Shown: positions 40,630 to 47,654, counted from the first letter of the stretch. The stretch is DNA of 47,654 nt from 630D-37 sp037447295 (GCA_037447295.1 JBBIGZ010000015.1:1-47654); one strand, 5' to 3'. Notes: generated by a model not told the origin, from the sequence alone. Translations and numbers: made by a program.

Positions 40630-41618
40630 GCGCGGCTTCTCCCGGTTTGAGTATCCACCCAACAAGCGACCCGATGATCGGGCGCTACATAATCCAGCGC
40701 CGGATTTTCCTGCCAACAGCGCTCAATAGCATAGCTACAACGCGGTGCGAAAGGACAAGCCTTCGGTTTTTGATACAGAACCGGCGGCAGCCCCTCAATG
40801 GAAAAGAGCCGCGTCCGTTCCTTTCGATCCAAGCGTGGCAAACTTCTCAACAACCCAATCGTGTAAGGGTGCCGAGGGTTGGCATATAGTTCTTTGACTT
40901 CCGCTTCCTCGATGATAAATCCCCCATACATAACGATCACGCGTTGCGCCAGACCGGCGATGATCCCCAAATCATGGGTGATCCAAATAATTGCCATCCC
41001 TAAGTTATCTCGCAGGCGCTTCACCAGATCGGTGATCTGAGCCTGAATCGTGACATCAAGCGCCGTCGTTGGCTCATCCGCGATCAGAATTTGCGGATTG
41101 CAGGAAAGCGCCATAGCGATCATCACCCTCTGGCGCATTCCACCTGAATACTGATGGGGATAGTCTTTCAGGCGCTCTTTTGCATTCGGGATGCCCACCA
41201 TGCTGAGCAATTCGGCAGCACGACTTTCTGCCTCCTTGCGGGACATGCCCAAATGCAACATCAACGGCTCCGTCAGCTGTCGCCCGATGGTCATCACCGG
41301 ATTGAGTGAGGTCATCGGGTCCTGAAACACCATGCTGATCTGCGCACCGCGCACATGGCGGATCTCCTCATTGCTCATTTTGAGCAGATCCCGCCCACGG
41401 AAAAACGCTTCTCCTTTGACAATTTCACCCGGAGGAGAGGGAATCAGACGCAGCAGCGAAAGCATGGTAACGCTTTTACCGCACCCACTTTCGCCCACTA
41501 CGCCCAGCGTTTCTCCTTCCTTCAACTCAAACGACACTCCATTGACCGCATGAACAACCCCATCCGGGGTCCTGAAGCGGGTTTCTAGACCGCGTACATC
41601 GAGGAGGGTATCTGACAT
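40626..41618 (-). CDS. Dpp/Opp-type ABC importer ATPase (DppD-like), system 2
   Basis: 330 residues. GESGCGKSV, QYSGGMRQRVMIAMALSC, ILIADEPTTALDVTIQAQI and ITHDLGIIAGLAQ are intact; HPYTIGLLRSLPRLD and the Cys cluster CPFAPRCSYAIERC follow. First gene of system 2 and of the whole 14-kb minus-strand transporter block. AAGGA nine bases before ATG 41618; promoter at 41660-41665. Confidence 0.95.
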   Translation of the reverse strand: MSDTLLDVRGLETRFRTPDGVVHAVNGVSFELKEGETLGVVGESGCGKSVTMLSLLRLIPSPPGEIVKGEAFFRGRDLLKMSNEEIRHVRGAQISMVFQDPMTSLNPVMTIGRQLTEPLMLHLGMSRKEAESRAAELLSMVGIPNAKERLKDYPHQYSGGMRQRVMIAMALSCNPQILIADEPTTALDVTIQAQITDLVKRLRDNLGMAIIWITHDLGIIAGLAQRVIVMYGGFIIEEAEVKELYANPRHPYTIGLLRSLPRLDRKERTRLFSIEGLPPVLYQKPKACPFAPRCSYAIERCWQENPALDYVAPDHRVACWVDTQTGRSRA

Positions 41619-41659
41619 GCGTGAAGTCCTTCAAGGGGTTTAACGTGCGAACGGGTTAT

Positions 41660-41665
41660 ATTATA
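41660..41665 (-). promoter_or_regulatory. -10 box of the system 2 transporter operon
   Basis: TATAAT preceded by GGG on the minus strand, about 42 bases before ATG 41618; the -35 is unclear. Confidence 0.6.
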
Positions 41666-41676
41666 CCCAATTCCAC

Positions 41677-42786
41677 TTAAACATTGACACCGACCAGCCG
41701 GCCAATGCCATAAGTCAAAGCCGCCGCGGCCAGGCCGATCAATACCTGACGTAGGGCCGAGTATAACACAGGTCTACCGGTAAAAAGGGTGATCGCCGCG
41801 CCGATGAGAAAAAGGCCAAGAACACTGAAAGCAATACTGGCATATATGGCCAAACTGCCGCTCAGAAACACAAACGGCAAAAGTGGGAACAGCGCGCCGA
41901 TGGCGAATAGAAAGAACGAAGCCGCGGCTGCCTCTAGAGCCGAACCACCCAATTCATCGGGATCAATCCCTAATTCTTCCCGCGCCAGCGTCTCCAACGC
42001 AATTTGCGGATCGGCAAGCAAACGCTGAGCCATTTGGCGCGCCTGAGCTTCGGGAAGGCCTTTCGCCTGGTAGATCAAGCTGAGTTCTTCTGCCTCTTCT
42101 TCCGGCAAATTCTCCAATTCCTCTTTTTCGATTGCCAGCTGATGTTGGTAAAGCTCGCGCGAACTCTGCACCGAGAGCCACTCTCCCATTGCCATGGAGC
42201 CGGCACCGGCCAACAATCCCGCCAAACCGGCGATCAGAATGTCGCGCGCCGCAAGGTTTGCTCCGGCAACCCCCATCACCAAGCTGAAAATAGAAACTAG
42301 TCCATCGTTTGCCCCCAAGACCGCCGCCCGCAGCGCGTTCCCCGTACCAGCCCGATGCCGACCTTCCAGACGGGCGATCAGCGGTCCGCTCATCGTGACC
42401 TTCTGAGCCATGGTCAACAAACGCGCATGGGATTGCTCCTGAAGAGACATCTCCTGTGTTTCGGCTTCCGGCTGACCCCGATAGGCTTGACGATCGGATT
42501 GCTCCAGCCCTACTACAGTGGGCAGGATAAACGCCGAACCAAACCAACCGGCCAATCGGACAAGTAACCGCGCCCTCCAACCCGGCCGCGTAGGAAGAGA
42601 GAGCACACCGGCTTGGCGCAATTTTTCGGCCCAAAATGCCGCATGGCGCTCTTCTGCTTCGGCCAAGCGATTATAAAGCGCCGCTAGGGACGGGTCTTTT
42701 TCCAGTCGGGCCAGCGCGCGATACAAAAACGCACCATCCGTTTCCTTTTGCAAATTTCGACGATAGCGAAGCAGGTCATCGGCCAT
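41677..42786 (-). CDS. Ferritin-like domain fused to VIT1/CCC1 metal transporter (MbfA-like)
   Basis: 369 residues. Residues 1 to about 115 form a ferritin/rubrerythrin-like helical domain (KETDGAFLYRALARLE, AEAEERHAAFW); from about 145 a VIT1/CCC1 domain with five membrane segments follows (AAVLGANDGLVSIFSLVMGV, AGLLAGAGSMAMGEWLSV, a soluble hairpin rich in Glu, then three segments). The same fusion in Bradyrhizobium MbfA exports iron and resists peroxide. Role here: iron or manganese export or storage. ATG 42786 follows AAGGAG. Promoter at 42824-42829; monocistronic. Confidence 0.88.
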   Translation of the reverse strand: MADDLLRYRRNLQKETDGAFLYRALARLEKDPSLAALYNRLAEAEERHAAFWAEKLRQAGVLSLPTRPGWRARLLVRLAGWFGSAFILPTVVGLEQSDRQAYRGQPEAETQEMSLQEQSHARLLTMAQKVTMSGPLIARLEGRHRAGTGNALRAAVLGANDGLVSIFSLVMGVAGANLAARDILIAGLAGLLAGAGSMAMGEWLSVQSSRELYQHQLAIEKEELENLPEEEAEELSLIYQAKGLPEAQARQMAQRLLADPQIALETLAREELGIDPDELGGSALEAAAASFFLFAIGALFPLLPFVFLSGSLAIYASIAFSVLGLFLIGAAITLFTGRPVLYSALRQVLIGLAAAALTYGIGRLVGVNV

Positions 42787-42823
42787 GGGAATCTCCTTGG
42801 GAGCAATTTTCCAACGGAATTGT

Positions 42824-42829
42824 ATTATA
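42824..42829 (-). promoter_or_regulatory. -10 box of the ferritin-VIT gene
   Basis: TATAAT preceded by GGGG on the minus strand, about 38 bases before ATG 42786. Confidence 0.6.
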
Positions 42830-42868
42830 CCCCTACCATAATGCGGACTCCCAGGAGATGAACCTAAG

Positions 42869-43018
42869 TCAGCATAGGCGCGTCCAAATGCTCAAGCGCT
42901 GCGGACATTGCGACGATTTGCCCCCAACGGTTTCGATGATTGGGATGAACAAGGCGATGATCGCAGTGTCTCTTAAAATGCTTTGCAAGATTCGCCTAGT
43001 TTGTAGTTTTTTGGACAT
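42869..43018 (-). CDS. Candidate 49-residue peptide with Gly-Gly motif and two cysteines
   Basis: ATG 43018 lies four bases after the ABC ATPase stop, with GAGGGTGA as SD site overlapping that stop. The peptide has a basic start (MSKKLQTRR), a hydrophobic stretch, then VGG at 31-33 and a tail KSSQCPQRLSIWTRLC with Cys38 and Cys49 (last residue). Such a layout could be a leader with a double-glycine cleavage site and a short core, exported by the adjacent ABC protein. It could equally be a chance frame or a remnant. A plus-strand frame over the same bases is less convincing, with its SD touching the ATG. Confidence 0.35.
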   Translation of the reverse strand: MSKKLQTRRILQSILRDTAIIALFIPIIETVGGKSSQCPQRLSIWTRLC

Positions 43019-43022
43019 TTCT

Positions 43023-43622
43023 TCACCCTCGTAAAGGGCGGCACTGCAAACCTTTCACCGGTTCACGTCCCGTGAGTACCACCACACTGCTCGCAGCGAG
43101 AGATTGAACAAACGCACGCAGAATTTGATCGCGGTCACGATCAATCCCGATCAAAGGGTCGTCACATAAAGTGAACGGTTTGCATAGCACATAAGCGGCC
43201 AGCAATTGTGCTCGGCGCTGCTGTCCCTGGGAACATTGTCCCAAAGGGCGTTTGCAATAAGTTCTCATATCCAGGAGCGCTATCCCCTCTTCCAATCGCT
43301 CAGGCGCAGGTTTCTCGCCGTAAAATTCAGCAATCAAGGTCACATACTCTAAAGGGCTCAGAAAATCCGGCACCCGAATGTTTTCTGGCAGGTAAAAAAT
43401 CTTCCGACGAAGGGCTTTAGAATGGTGCGGACTTTGACCATCGAAAGTTACCGTTCCGCTCAAAGGAGGCAATAGTCCTACCAGCGTTTTCAGCAGGGTG
43501 GATTTGCCAACGCCATTTGGACCGTAGAACAGCATATGTTCCCCTGTCTGCATCTGCAGCGTCAGGGTACATAAAGGGGTTTGATAACCACACTCCAAGG
43601 CAGTGAGTTTCAGTTCACTCAT
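43023..43622 (-). CDS. ABC transporter ATPase with altered signature and Walker B
   Basis: 199 residues, a minimal nucleotide-binding domain. Walker A GPNGVGKST at 34-42 is normal; the signature reads CSQGQQRRAQLL instead of LSGGQ, and Walker B ends LCDDP, with Asp at the catalytic Glu position; the switch His region reads TGREP without His. ATP binding is likely, hydrolysis possibly slow. Probably works with the polytopic protein encoded at 44045-45196 as exporter, immunity pump or lipid transporter. ATG 43622 overlaps the metalloprotein stop by eight bases. Confidence 0.85.
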   Translation of the reverse strand: MSELKLTALECGYQTPLCTLTLQMQTGEHMLFYGPNGVGKSTLLKTLVGLLPPLSGTVTFDGQSPHHSKALRRKIFYLPENIRVPDFLSPLEYVTLIAEFYGEKPAPERLEEGIALLDMRTYCKRPLGQCSQGQQRRAQLLAAYVLCKPFTLCDDPLIGIDRDRDQILRAFVQSLAASSVVVLTGREPVKGLQCRPLRG

Positions 43623-44055
43623 AACGCAAACTCCTGTGATACCAGGCATATAAATCTGCGGGCAACGAAAGCCCGGCTAGAGCAAAAGGCAATGCCAACA
43701 AATAGTCCCAACTCCACAACCAGAATGCGGCGCCCCATAGTACCAGGTGCGGAGCCAAGGCGATGAGCAAACCGCGTTCTATAGAAATTGGTCCTTCAAA
43801 ATCCAGCCCCAGCACCCCATTACAGTTAACCACCCGCATGATCGTCTGGGCGGGAACGAAAAGCACATGCAACAGCTCATGCAGGAACAGCGCCCCGGGA
43901 ATCAATATGGCACAGGCAGCCATACGCAGAAATAACGGAAACCAGAGAAAGGCGAAGGGCAAGGTGAAAGCCAGCGGCAACCAGAGAATTTTCCATTCCC
44001 AAAAGGCAGCCAACAAAAGCTGCAGACGTACGCCCAGTCCCTGTTTAACTTCCAT
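43615..44055 (-). CDS. Membrane HExxH protein (putative zinc metallopeptidase, DUF3267/M50-like)
   Basis: 146 residues, four membrane segments. FLHELLHVLF carries HExxH inside a membrane-associated helix, the zinc motif of small site-2-protease-like or DUF3267 proteins; the third ligand is not certain (an Asp in LSLPADLYAWYH near the end is a candidate). Likely cleaves membrane or secreted peptides. ATG 44055 overlaps the upstream gene by 11 bases, and the ATPase starts within its last codons, so the three are tightly coupled. Confidence 0.75.
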   Translation of the reverse strand: MEVKQGLGVRLQLLLAAFWEWKILWLPLAFTLPFAFLWFPLFLRMAACAILIPGALFLHELLHVLFVPAQTIMRVVNCNGVLGLDFEGPISIERGLLIALAPHLVLWGAAFWLWSWDYLLALPFALAGLSLPADLYAWYHRSLRYE

Positions 44056-45196
44056 GCCACACGAACTCCTCAAAGGTTTTTCGGACTCTCTGGAAGAGGC
44101 GCGGCAGCCATATATCCAGATCATAGGCCAGCAACGTGCTGACCGCGAGGAGCAAATCCCACCATACAGAGGCAGGCACCAGGTGTACCCAGAGCAGGTA
44201 TCCTACCAAGGCATAGCCGACCCAATCAGATGGTTCAGGGATGCTCAGGAACAAGACATTAAAGCAGGCTGCCGAAAAGACTAAATGCCAGATCATTGTG
44301 AAAGAGGTGTTCACAAAACCCAGGTGGGGCATCACCAAAGCCAGTGGAACATTGAACAACACTGCCAACGACAAAGCGCCCCAGCGGCGTGACCAAGGAG
44401 TGCCGGTCATCTGTCGAACGGCAACCAGTGCGGCATCTGCTTCTCGTAATGAGAAGGTATTGAAAAAGGGGAGAAATATAAAGCCTATCCCGCCAAGCAA
44501 GAAGAACAGCAACAAGAAGGGATGATCAAAATCCGGTTCATACAGACCAGACACGTTGTTATCCATGTGAAAACGCATTGCTGTGTTGATAGAACGCTGA
44601 TAGAGATCAAAGGCCACTAGACCGGCTGCGAGGGGGATAAAATAGCGAAACGGATAACGAAACCCCCGCCAATGCCAGGATGGAAGGTGACGTCCCAACC
44701 ACAAACCACCACTCACCAGATAAGGCAAGCTAAAAAGCAAGAACATTGACCAGCGATCGGGCGTACAGGTTGCCCACAAAGCCACTACCGGTAGCAGTAA
44801 AAACAGCCATCCCAGCGCTGATCCCATGATCAACAAACTGATTTCCAGCAATGCAACGGCGTGGAGACCCCATGATACAGAGAAACTGTATATCGGCCGC
44901 AACAAGGATAGCAATGGCAGAGCCAGAGCGACCCATAACATCAGCGCCAAGCGTTCCCGTACTGCTGGCAGTCCCAGCAAAAAGGGATGAATCTTCAGTA
45001 ACTCGCGCGGCTCTACCAGGACAATCAGAAAATACGCTGCAATCAGAAAGAGAATCGTCACCCCGCCGCTAATTTCAGACCCAGAAGCGATCTCCACACG
45101 CGGAATCTTTACCCCGAACCAGAACGCAGCCAGCACAAACAAAAGATAAAGCGGGCGGCGCTGTAATGCACGAGCGTAAGAATGCCACAAAATCAA
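44045..45196 (-). CDS. Polytopic membrane protein, probable ABC exporter permease
   Basis: 383 residues, about ten membrane segments, not recognised by sequence. Basic N-terminus (YARALQRRPLYLLF), a large outside loop around NVSGLYEPDFDHPF, and LREADAALVAVRQMTGTPWSRR near the middle, a helix pattern seen at ATPase-coupling loops. Start is TTG 45196 with GGAGG eight bases upstream; no ATG fits better. Companion of the ATPase at 43023-43622 by operon position. It could instead be an assembly or modifying membrane protein. Confidence 0.7.
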   Translation of the reverse strand: MILWHSYARALQRRPLYLLFVLAAFWFGVKIPRVEIASGSEISGGVTILFLIAAYFLIVLVEPRELLKIHPFLLGLPAVRERLALMLWVALALPLLSLLRPIYSFSVSWGLHAVALLEISLLIMGSALGWLFLLLPVVALWATCTPDRWSMFLLFSLPYLVSGGLWLGRHLPSWHWRGFRYPFRYFIPLAAGLVAFDLYQRSINTAMRFHMDNNVSGLYEPDFDHPFLLLFFLLGGIGFIFLPFFNTFSLREADAALVAVRQMTGTPWSRRWGALSLAVLFNVPLALVMPHLGFVNTSFTMIWHLVFSAACFNVLFLSIPEPSDWVGYALVGYLLWVHLVPASVWWDLLLAVSTLLAYDLDIWLPRLFQRVRKTFEEFVWHGS

Positions 45197-45239
45197 AGCC
45201 TTTCCCTCCGTGCAATACGAAAAGAATTACATGGTATCA

Positions 45240-45265
45240 ACCAATCCTGGCGTAATGGGATTGGT
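45240..45265 (-). terminator. Hairpin between the Cys-tail gene and the permease gene
   Basis: Arms ACCAATCC / GGATTGGT, 8 bases, 10-base loop, in the 89-base gap of an otherwise overlapping operon. No T run; may stabilise the upstream message. Confidence 0.4.
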
Positions 45266-45285
45266 CTCTGAGCTGCCTCTCTCGC

Positions 45286-45792
45286 TTACCCTGCAATCAG
45301 GAGAATTTGTGATTTCAGAGCAAGCCAGGTCTGCTGAACGCCGGTTAGGATTGAGGGCATCCAGCCTGAGGGGTTGTAGCACTCGCAATAGATCTTGAAG
45401 AAAGTGATACTAATCTGTAGTTTTACCTCGCAAGACTTCACACCTCCTGCCGTGCAGACCACTTTGGAACAGACACCGCAGGCACCCCCGTATAGTGCCA
45501 AAGCTGCCACACTGATTACTACTACCACCAGGATCCACGCGGCAAAGTAGTAACTGCGATTGCCGCTTCGGCGTGCCAGGAAATCAGAACCCCATGCTAG
45601 GACGAATCCCAAGGCAAGAGATGGCAGGACGATCCAGCCTCCTCGCAGGGCAAATCCGGTGCCATCGGCCAGCGGGGTAATCCAGGGAAGTAAATAGCCC
45701 TGCAGCGCCAGCCAGGCGCTCCCTAGAGCCACAACAACAGTGCTGGCCAGCGAAAGCAAGAGCCAATAGATCAGAAAAGCCTTTCGAGACAT
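45286..45792 (-). CDS. Membrane protein with six-cysteine C-terminal tail (possible peptide precursor)
   Basis: 168 residues, not recognised. Three membrane segments (about 6-30, 52-70, 83-101), then GG at 102-103 and a tail with Cys105, 108, 113, 121, 136 and 138 (C-x2-C-x4-C-x7-C-x14-C-x-C), ending in a hydrophobic stretch LALKSQILLIAG. The pattern, membrane part plus Gly-Gly plus Cys-rich tail, recalls halocin C8, whose precursor gives both an immunity protein and a Cys-rich peptide; homology is not claimed. First gene of the operon, ATG 45792 with AAAGGAGG eight bases upstream and a near-consensus promoter. Confidence 0.75.
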   Translation of the reverse strand: MSRKAFLIYWLLLSLASTVVVALGSAWLALQGYLLPWITPLADGTGFALRGGWIVLPSLALGFVLAWGSDFLARRSGNRSYYFAAWILVVVVISVAALALYGGACGVCSKVVCTAGGVKSCEVKLQISITFFKIYCECYNPSGWMPSILTGVQQTWLALKSQILLIAG

Positions 45793-45856
45793 GTGCAATT
45801 CCTCCTTTGGTAAATTTTGTGCAGGCGGGCGAATATGTAGATCAAAGGCCGGCCAC

Positions 45857-45884
45857 ATTTTACTTCCCACATCGAAAAAGTCAA
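45857..45884 (-). promoter_or_regulatory. Promoter of the Cys-tail/ABC operon
   Basis: TTGACT, 16-base spacer, TAAAAT on the minus strand, about 65 bases before ATG 45792. One of the few promoters in the window with a strong -35 box. Confidence 0.7.
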
Positions 45885-45968
45885 GTTTTTGCAACAGAAC
45901 AACAATTCGGGAAGTCTCCCTCTTGAGAGCAGGCGTCACAAGAGATGTACTTGGGCAACCTGAGTTGG

Positions 45969-46224
45969 ATGAACAAGATGCAACAATTCGCCAAACCTGG
46001 AGACTTTTATCCAAACCAAGACCGTCCAGATACCATAAGCAGAGTGCTCAACTGAAGCAAAACATCGTCAAGGCCGGCAAGACTTGCAAGGGTGTCCAGC
46101 AGTATCGTCATAAAACTTGCGGAAGCATTTTGTGGAAACCGGCAGAATGATCTTCTACCGCAAACGCACGCCCAAACATGAGATTCTGGAGGCACCGGCC
46201 TTGCCGGCAAAAGGCATCGCATAA
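45969..46224 (+). pseudogene. Decayed N-terminal part of an insertion sequence transposase
   Basis: Read with two frame changes it gives MNKMQQFAKPGDFYPNQDRP, then IVKAGKTCKGVQQYRHKTCG, then MIFYRKRTPKHEILEAPALP and a stop. This is the zinc-ribbon and following helix region of IS1-like transposases (typically GVQRYRCKTCG and RRTPxxEILE). Two expected zinc-binding Cys are replaced by Tyr and Arg and the catalytic domain is missing. No terminal inverted repeats were found. It fills the middle of the 586-base gap between the Cys-tail operon and the MBL gene; from 46225 to 46365 nothing else is seen. Confidence 0.75.
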
Positions 46225-46365
46225 GAAGTCCGACGCGGGTCAATGGACACAAACTTGATCGCCGCTCGCGCACCCCTGCAGCCATAACCGATGCATCATG
46301 CATAACATACTCAAGTACCGGGAGATGCCTTTGCCTGCAGTCCACGCCTAAGCAGCAATCCCTGT

Positions 46366-46371
46366 TATAAT
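46366..46371 (+). promoter_or_regulatory. -10 box of the MBL-fold gene (leaderless)
   Basis: TATAAT ending seven bases before ATG 46379; no SD site and no clear -35. Confidence 0.6.
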
Positions 46372-46378
46372 ACGTCTT

Positions 46379-47026
46379 ATGGAAATCACCTGGTACGGAC
46401 TTTCTTGTTTTCGCCTCACCGAACGCGGCCTGGCCACGATCGTCACCGATCCCTATGATTCCGAAGTGGCCGGCTATTCGCCTCTCAAGCTACGCGCCGA
46501 TATTGTGACCATTAGCCACGACACGCCGGGACACAACTATGCGCAGGCCGTCAAAGGGGCGCGGCATGTGCTCACCAGCCCCGGCGAATATGAGATCGGC
46601 GGGGTCTTTATCACCGCGGTCCAGACCGATGGCTTCGGCAAAAAGAACGCAAATACCACCCGCAATACCCTGTTTGTCTTTGACTATGATGGCCTAACGG
46701 TGGCCCATTTGGGCGATCTGCGTCAGGTGCCCTCGCAGACCGAGATCGAGAGCCTGGGAACCGTGCACGTAGCTCTGGTGCCGGTGGGGGGCGGAGGAGG
46801 CCTGAACGCGGCCAAGGCTGCCGAAGTGATCAGTTTGCTCGAGCCGAACATCGTTATTCCCATGCATTATGCTACACCGGCCTGCCGCTTGTCGCTCGAT
46901 CCGCTGGAAAAATTCCTCAAGGAGATGGGAGCCTCACACATGGACCCCATTCCTTCGTTGAAGGTCAGCCGGGGCACCCTACCGGAGGAGACGCGGTTGG
47001 TGGTCCTTTCTTGGGAACACGATTAA
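46379..47026 (+). CDS. Metallo-beta-lactamase-fold protein (UPF0173-like) with incomplete metal motif
   Basis: 215 residues. ITWYGLSCFRL, TDPY and ISHDTPGHNY at the start, GDLRQVPS, VPVGGGGGLNAAKAAE and VIPMHYATP follow the layout of UPF0173/Lactamase_B_3 hydrolases. The usual HxHxDH is HDTPGH, so the second His and the Asp are missing; the later Asp (GDL) and His (MHY) are kept. Either one metal is bound or catalysis is lost. Leaderless start. A small gene follows 41 bases downstream. Confidence 0.85.
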   Translation: MEITWYGLSCFRLTERGLATIVTDPYDSEVAGYSPLKLRADIVTISHDTPGHNYAQAVKGARHVLTSPGEYEIGGVFITAVQTDGFGKKNANTTRNTLFVFDYDGLTVAHLGDLRQVPSQTEIESLGTVHVALVPVGGGGGLNAAKAAEVISLLEPNIVIPMHYATPACRLSLDPLEKFLKEMGASHMDPIPSLKVSRGTLPEETRLVVLSWEHD

Positions 47027-47067
47027 CCACCGGCTTTTGCAAAATTGGTTCGGAATCAGGAGGTACA

Positions 47068-47370
47068 GTGCCGGTCAAAGTTCTGCTCACCTGGGATATT
47101 CGCCCAGAACACGAACAAGAGTACTTCGAGTTCGTGATCGGCGAATTCATCCCTGTCGTTCAGCGCCTGGGATTACAGCCGATCGAGGCTTGGGCAACAA
47201 TGTACGGTAACTATCCTCAAATTCAGGTGGGATTGCTGGCCGAAAACGAAGGGAATGCCTATCGCGTGCTGCGTTCGCCGGAATGGGCGCACCTGCAGGA
47301 ACAGCTTTTCAACTTCGTGCAAAATTTTTCGGTCAAAGTAGTACCTGCGCGCGGGGGATTTCAATTTTAG
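47068..47370 (+). CDS. Small protein of dimeric alpha/beta barrel type, unknown function
   Basis: 100 residues from GTG 47068, which has AGGAGG four bases upstream; an upstream ATG in frame at 47011 lies inside the MBL gene and has no support. VKVLLTWDIRPEHEQEYFEF at the start and the strand-helix order suggest a ferredoxin-like/ABM fold (weak inference). Follows the MBL gene. From 47371 to 47518 there is no gene and no clear terminator. Confidence 0.7.
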   Translation: MPVKVLLTWDIRPEHEQEYFEFVIGEFIPVVQRLGLQPIEAWATMYGNYPQIQVGLLAENEGNAYRVLRSPEWAHLQEQLFNFVQNFSVKVVPARGGFQF

Positions 47371-47518
47371 AGAGGCTCCGATATTTGCCGTCGTGCCGCC
47401 CGGAGGCGCTTCCCAATGAGGGAATAGCGAGATTCGTTCTTGGCCGCCGATAAGAGGATCACTTTTGCCTCACCAACAAACCCCGAAGCGATCCACTCCT
47501 CCAGAGCGAAGAGACTCC

Positions 47519-47654
47519 ATGGAACTGTCCCTAAGCGAAGCGCTACTTTGCTGGTATCAGGAACATCGCCGTCGGCTTCCTTGGCGAGAACAGGAGGATC
47601 CCTACGCTGTTTGGGTGGCCGAGATCATGCTCCAGCAAACGCGCGTGGAGACCG
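47519..47654 (+). CDS. mutY: A/G-specific adenine glycosylase MutY, N-terminal fragment (3' cut by window)
   Basis: 45 residues are visible. HRRRLPWREQEDPYAVWVAE followed by IMLQQTRVET is the highly conserved N-terminal MutY signature, including the catalytic Glu of the VAEIMLQQT stretch. MutY removes adenine paired with 8-oxoguanine. ATG 47519 is taken as start; the frame is open upstream (KRSTPPERRDS), so a somewhat earlier TTG start is possible. The Fe-S part lies beyond the window. Confidence 0.9.
   Translation, partial: MELSLSEALLCWYQEHRRRLPWREQEDPYAVWVAEIMLQQTRVET

Noticed and set aside
42636..43034. Plus-strand frame ending with MNLSQHRRVQML... and rich in Met
   Set aside because: Most of it is antisense to the ferritin-VIT gene; the internal ATG near 42858 touches its AGGAG, leaving no spacing.
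46291..46303. ATGCAT-C-ATGCAT repeat as operator
   Set aside because: Six-base self-complementary words are frequent; nothing else supports a site.

Overview
The window looks like chromosome of a bacterium in the phylum Chloroflexota, most likely class Anaerolineae. This is inferred from protein style: lipoproteins with Thr/Pro/Ala/Gln linkers, a DUF6391 protein, LysM proteins with Thr-Pro linkers, and HybB/NrfD membrane proteins. No rRNA or other decisive taxonomic marker is present. Genes are tightly packed in short operons joined by ATGA overlaps. Inside operons genes often carry Shine-Dalgarno (SD) sites, but at least six first genes have a -10 box only 6 to 8 bases before the ATG and so appear to be transcribed without a leader.

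Layout. 1-4.7 kb: 3' end of a malic enzyme (MaeB type), a minus-strand operon era / YhhN lysoplasmalogenase / smpB / unknown gene, two tRNA-Ser genes and a two-way terminator. 4.7-9.7 kb: minus-strand operon of an Atg22-like MFS carrier, a short-chain dehydrogenase, an extended SDR and a ThDP enzyme. 9.7-14.2 kb: remnant of a 4Fe-4S subunit fused by overlap to an orphan HybB/NrfD protein, then deoxynucleoside kinase, nucleotidyltransferase-like protein and MFS exporter. 14.2-20.1 kb: SpoU-type RNA methyltransferase, a 7-base minisatellite, UDP-glucose dehydrogenase, a methyltransferase with zinc ribbon, a second methyltransferase, a frameshifted GNAT gene and a LysM protein. 20.2-27 kb: nth, an ArsB/SLC13-like carrier and DUF6391, divergent from tex and a cation diffusion facilitator; then tRNA-Lys and an RlmI-like methyltransferase.

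27.1-41.6 kb is one minus-strand block with two complete Dpp/Opp-type ABC importers and a two-motif c-type cytochrome between them. System 2 (order D-F-A-B-C) is conventional. System 1 (order A-B-C-D-F) is not: its binding protein reads as a circular permutation of the family fold with an added C-terminal beta domain, and its DppC-like permease carries an outside insertion of about 190 residues. Both binding-protein genes share a leader with a perfect anti-SD match about 80 bases upstream and are followed by a hairpin that should separate their expression from that of the permeases.

41.7-47.65 kb: a ferritin-like/VIT1 fusion, then a compact unknown operon (about 42.9-45.9 kb) with its own near-consensus promoter, next to a decayed insertion sequence. 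It encodes a membrane protein with a six-cysteine tail, a polytopic membrane protein, a membrane HExxH protein, an ABC ATPase with an altered Walker B, and possibly a 49-residue peptide with a Gly-Gly motif. This resembles a peptide (bacteriocin-like) production or resistance cassette and is, with the permuted binding protein, the best candidate for something undescribed. The window ends with a metallo-beta-lactamase-fold protein, a small alpha/beta protein and the start of mutY.
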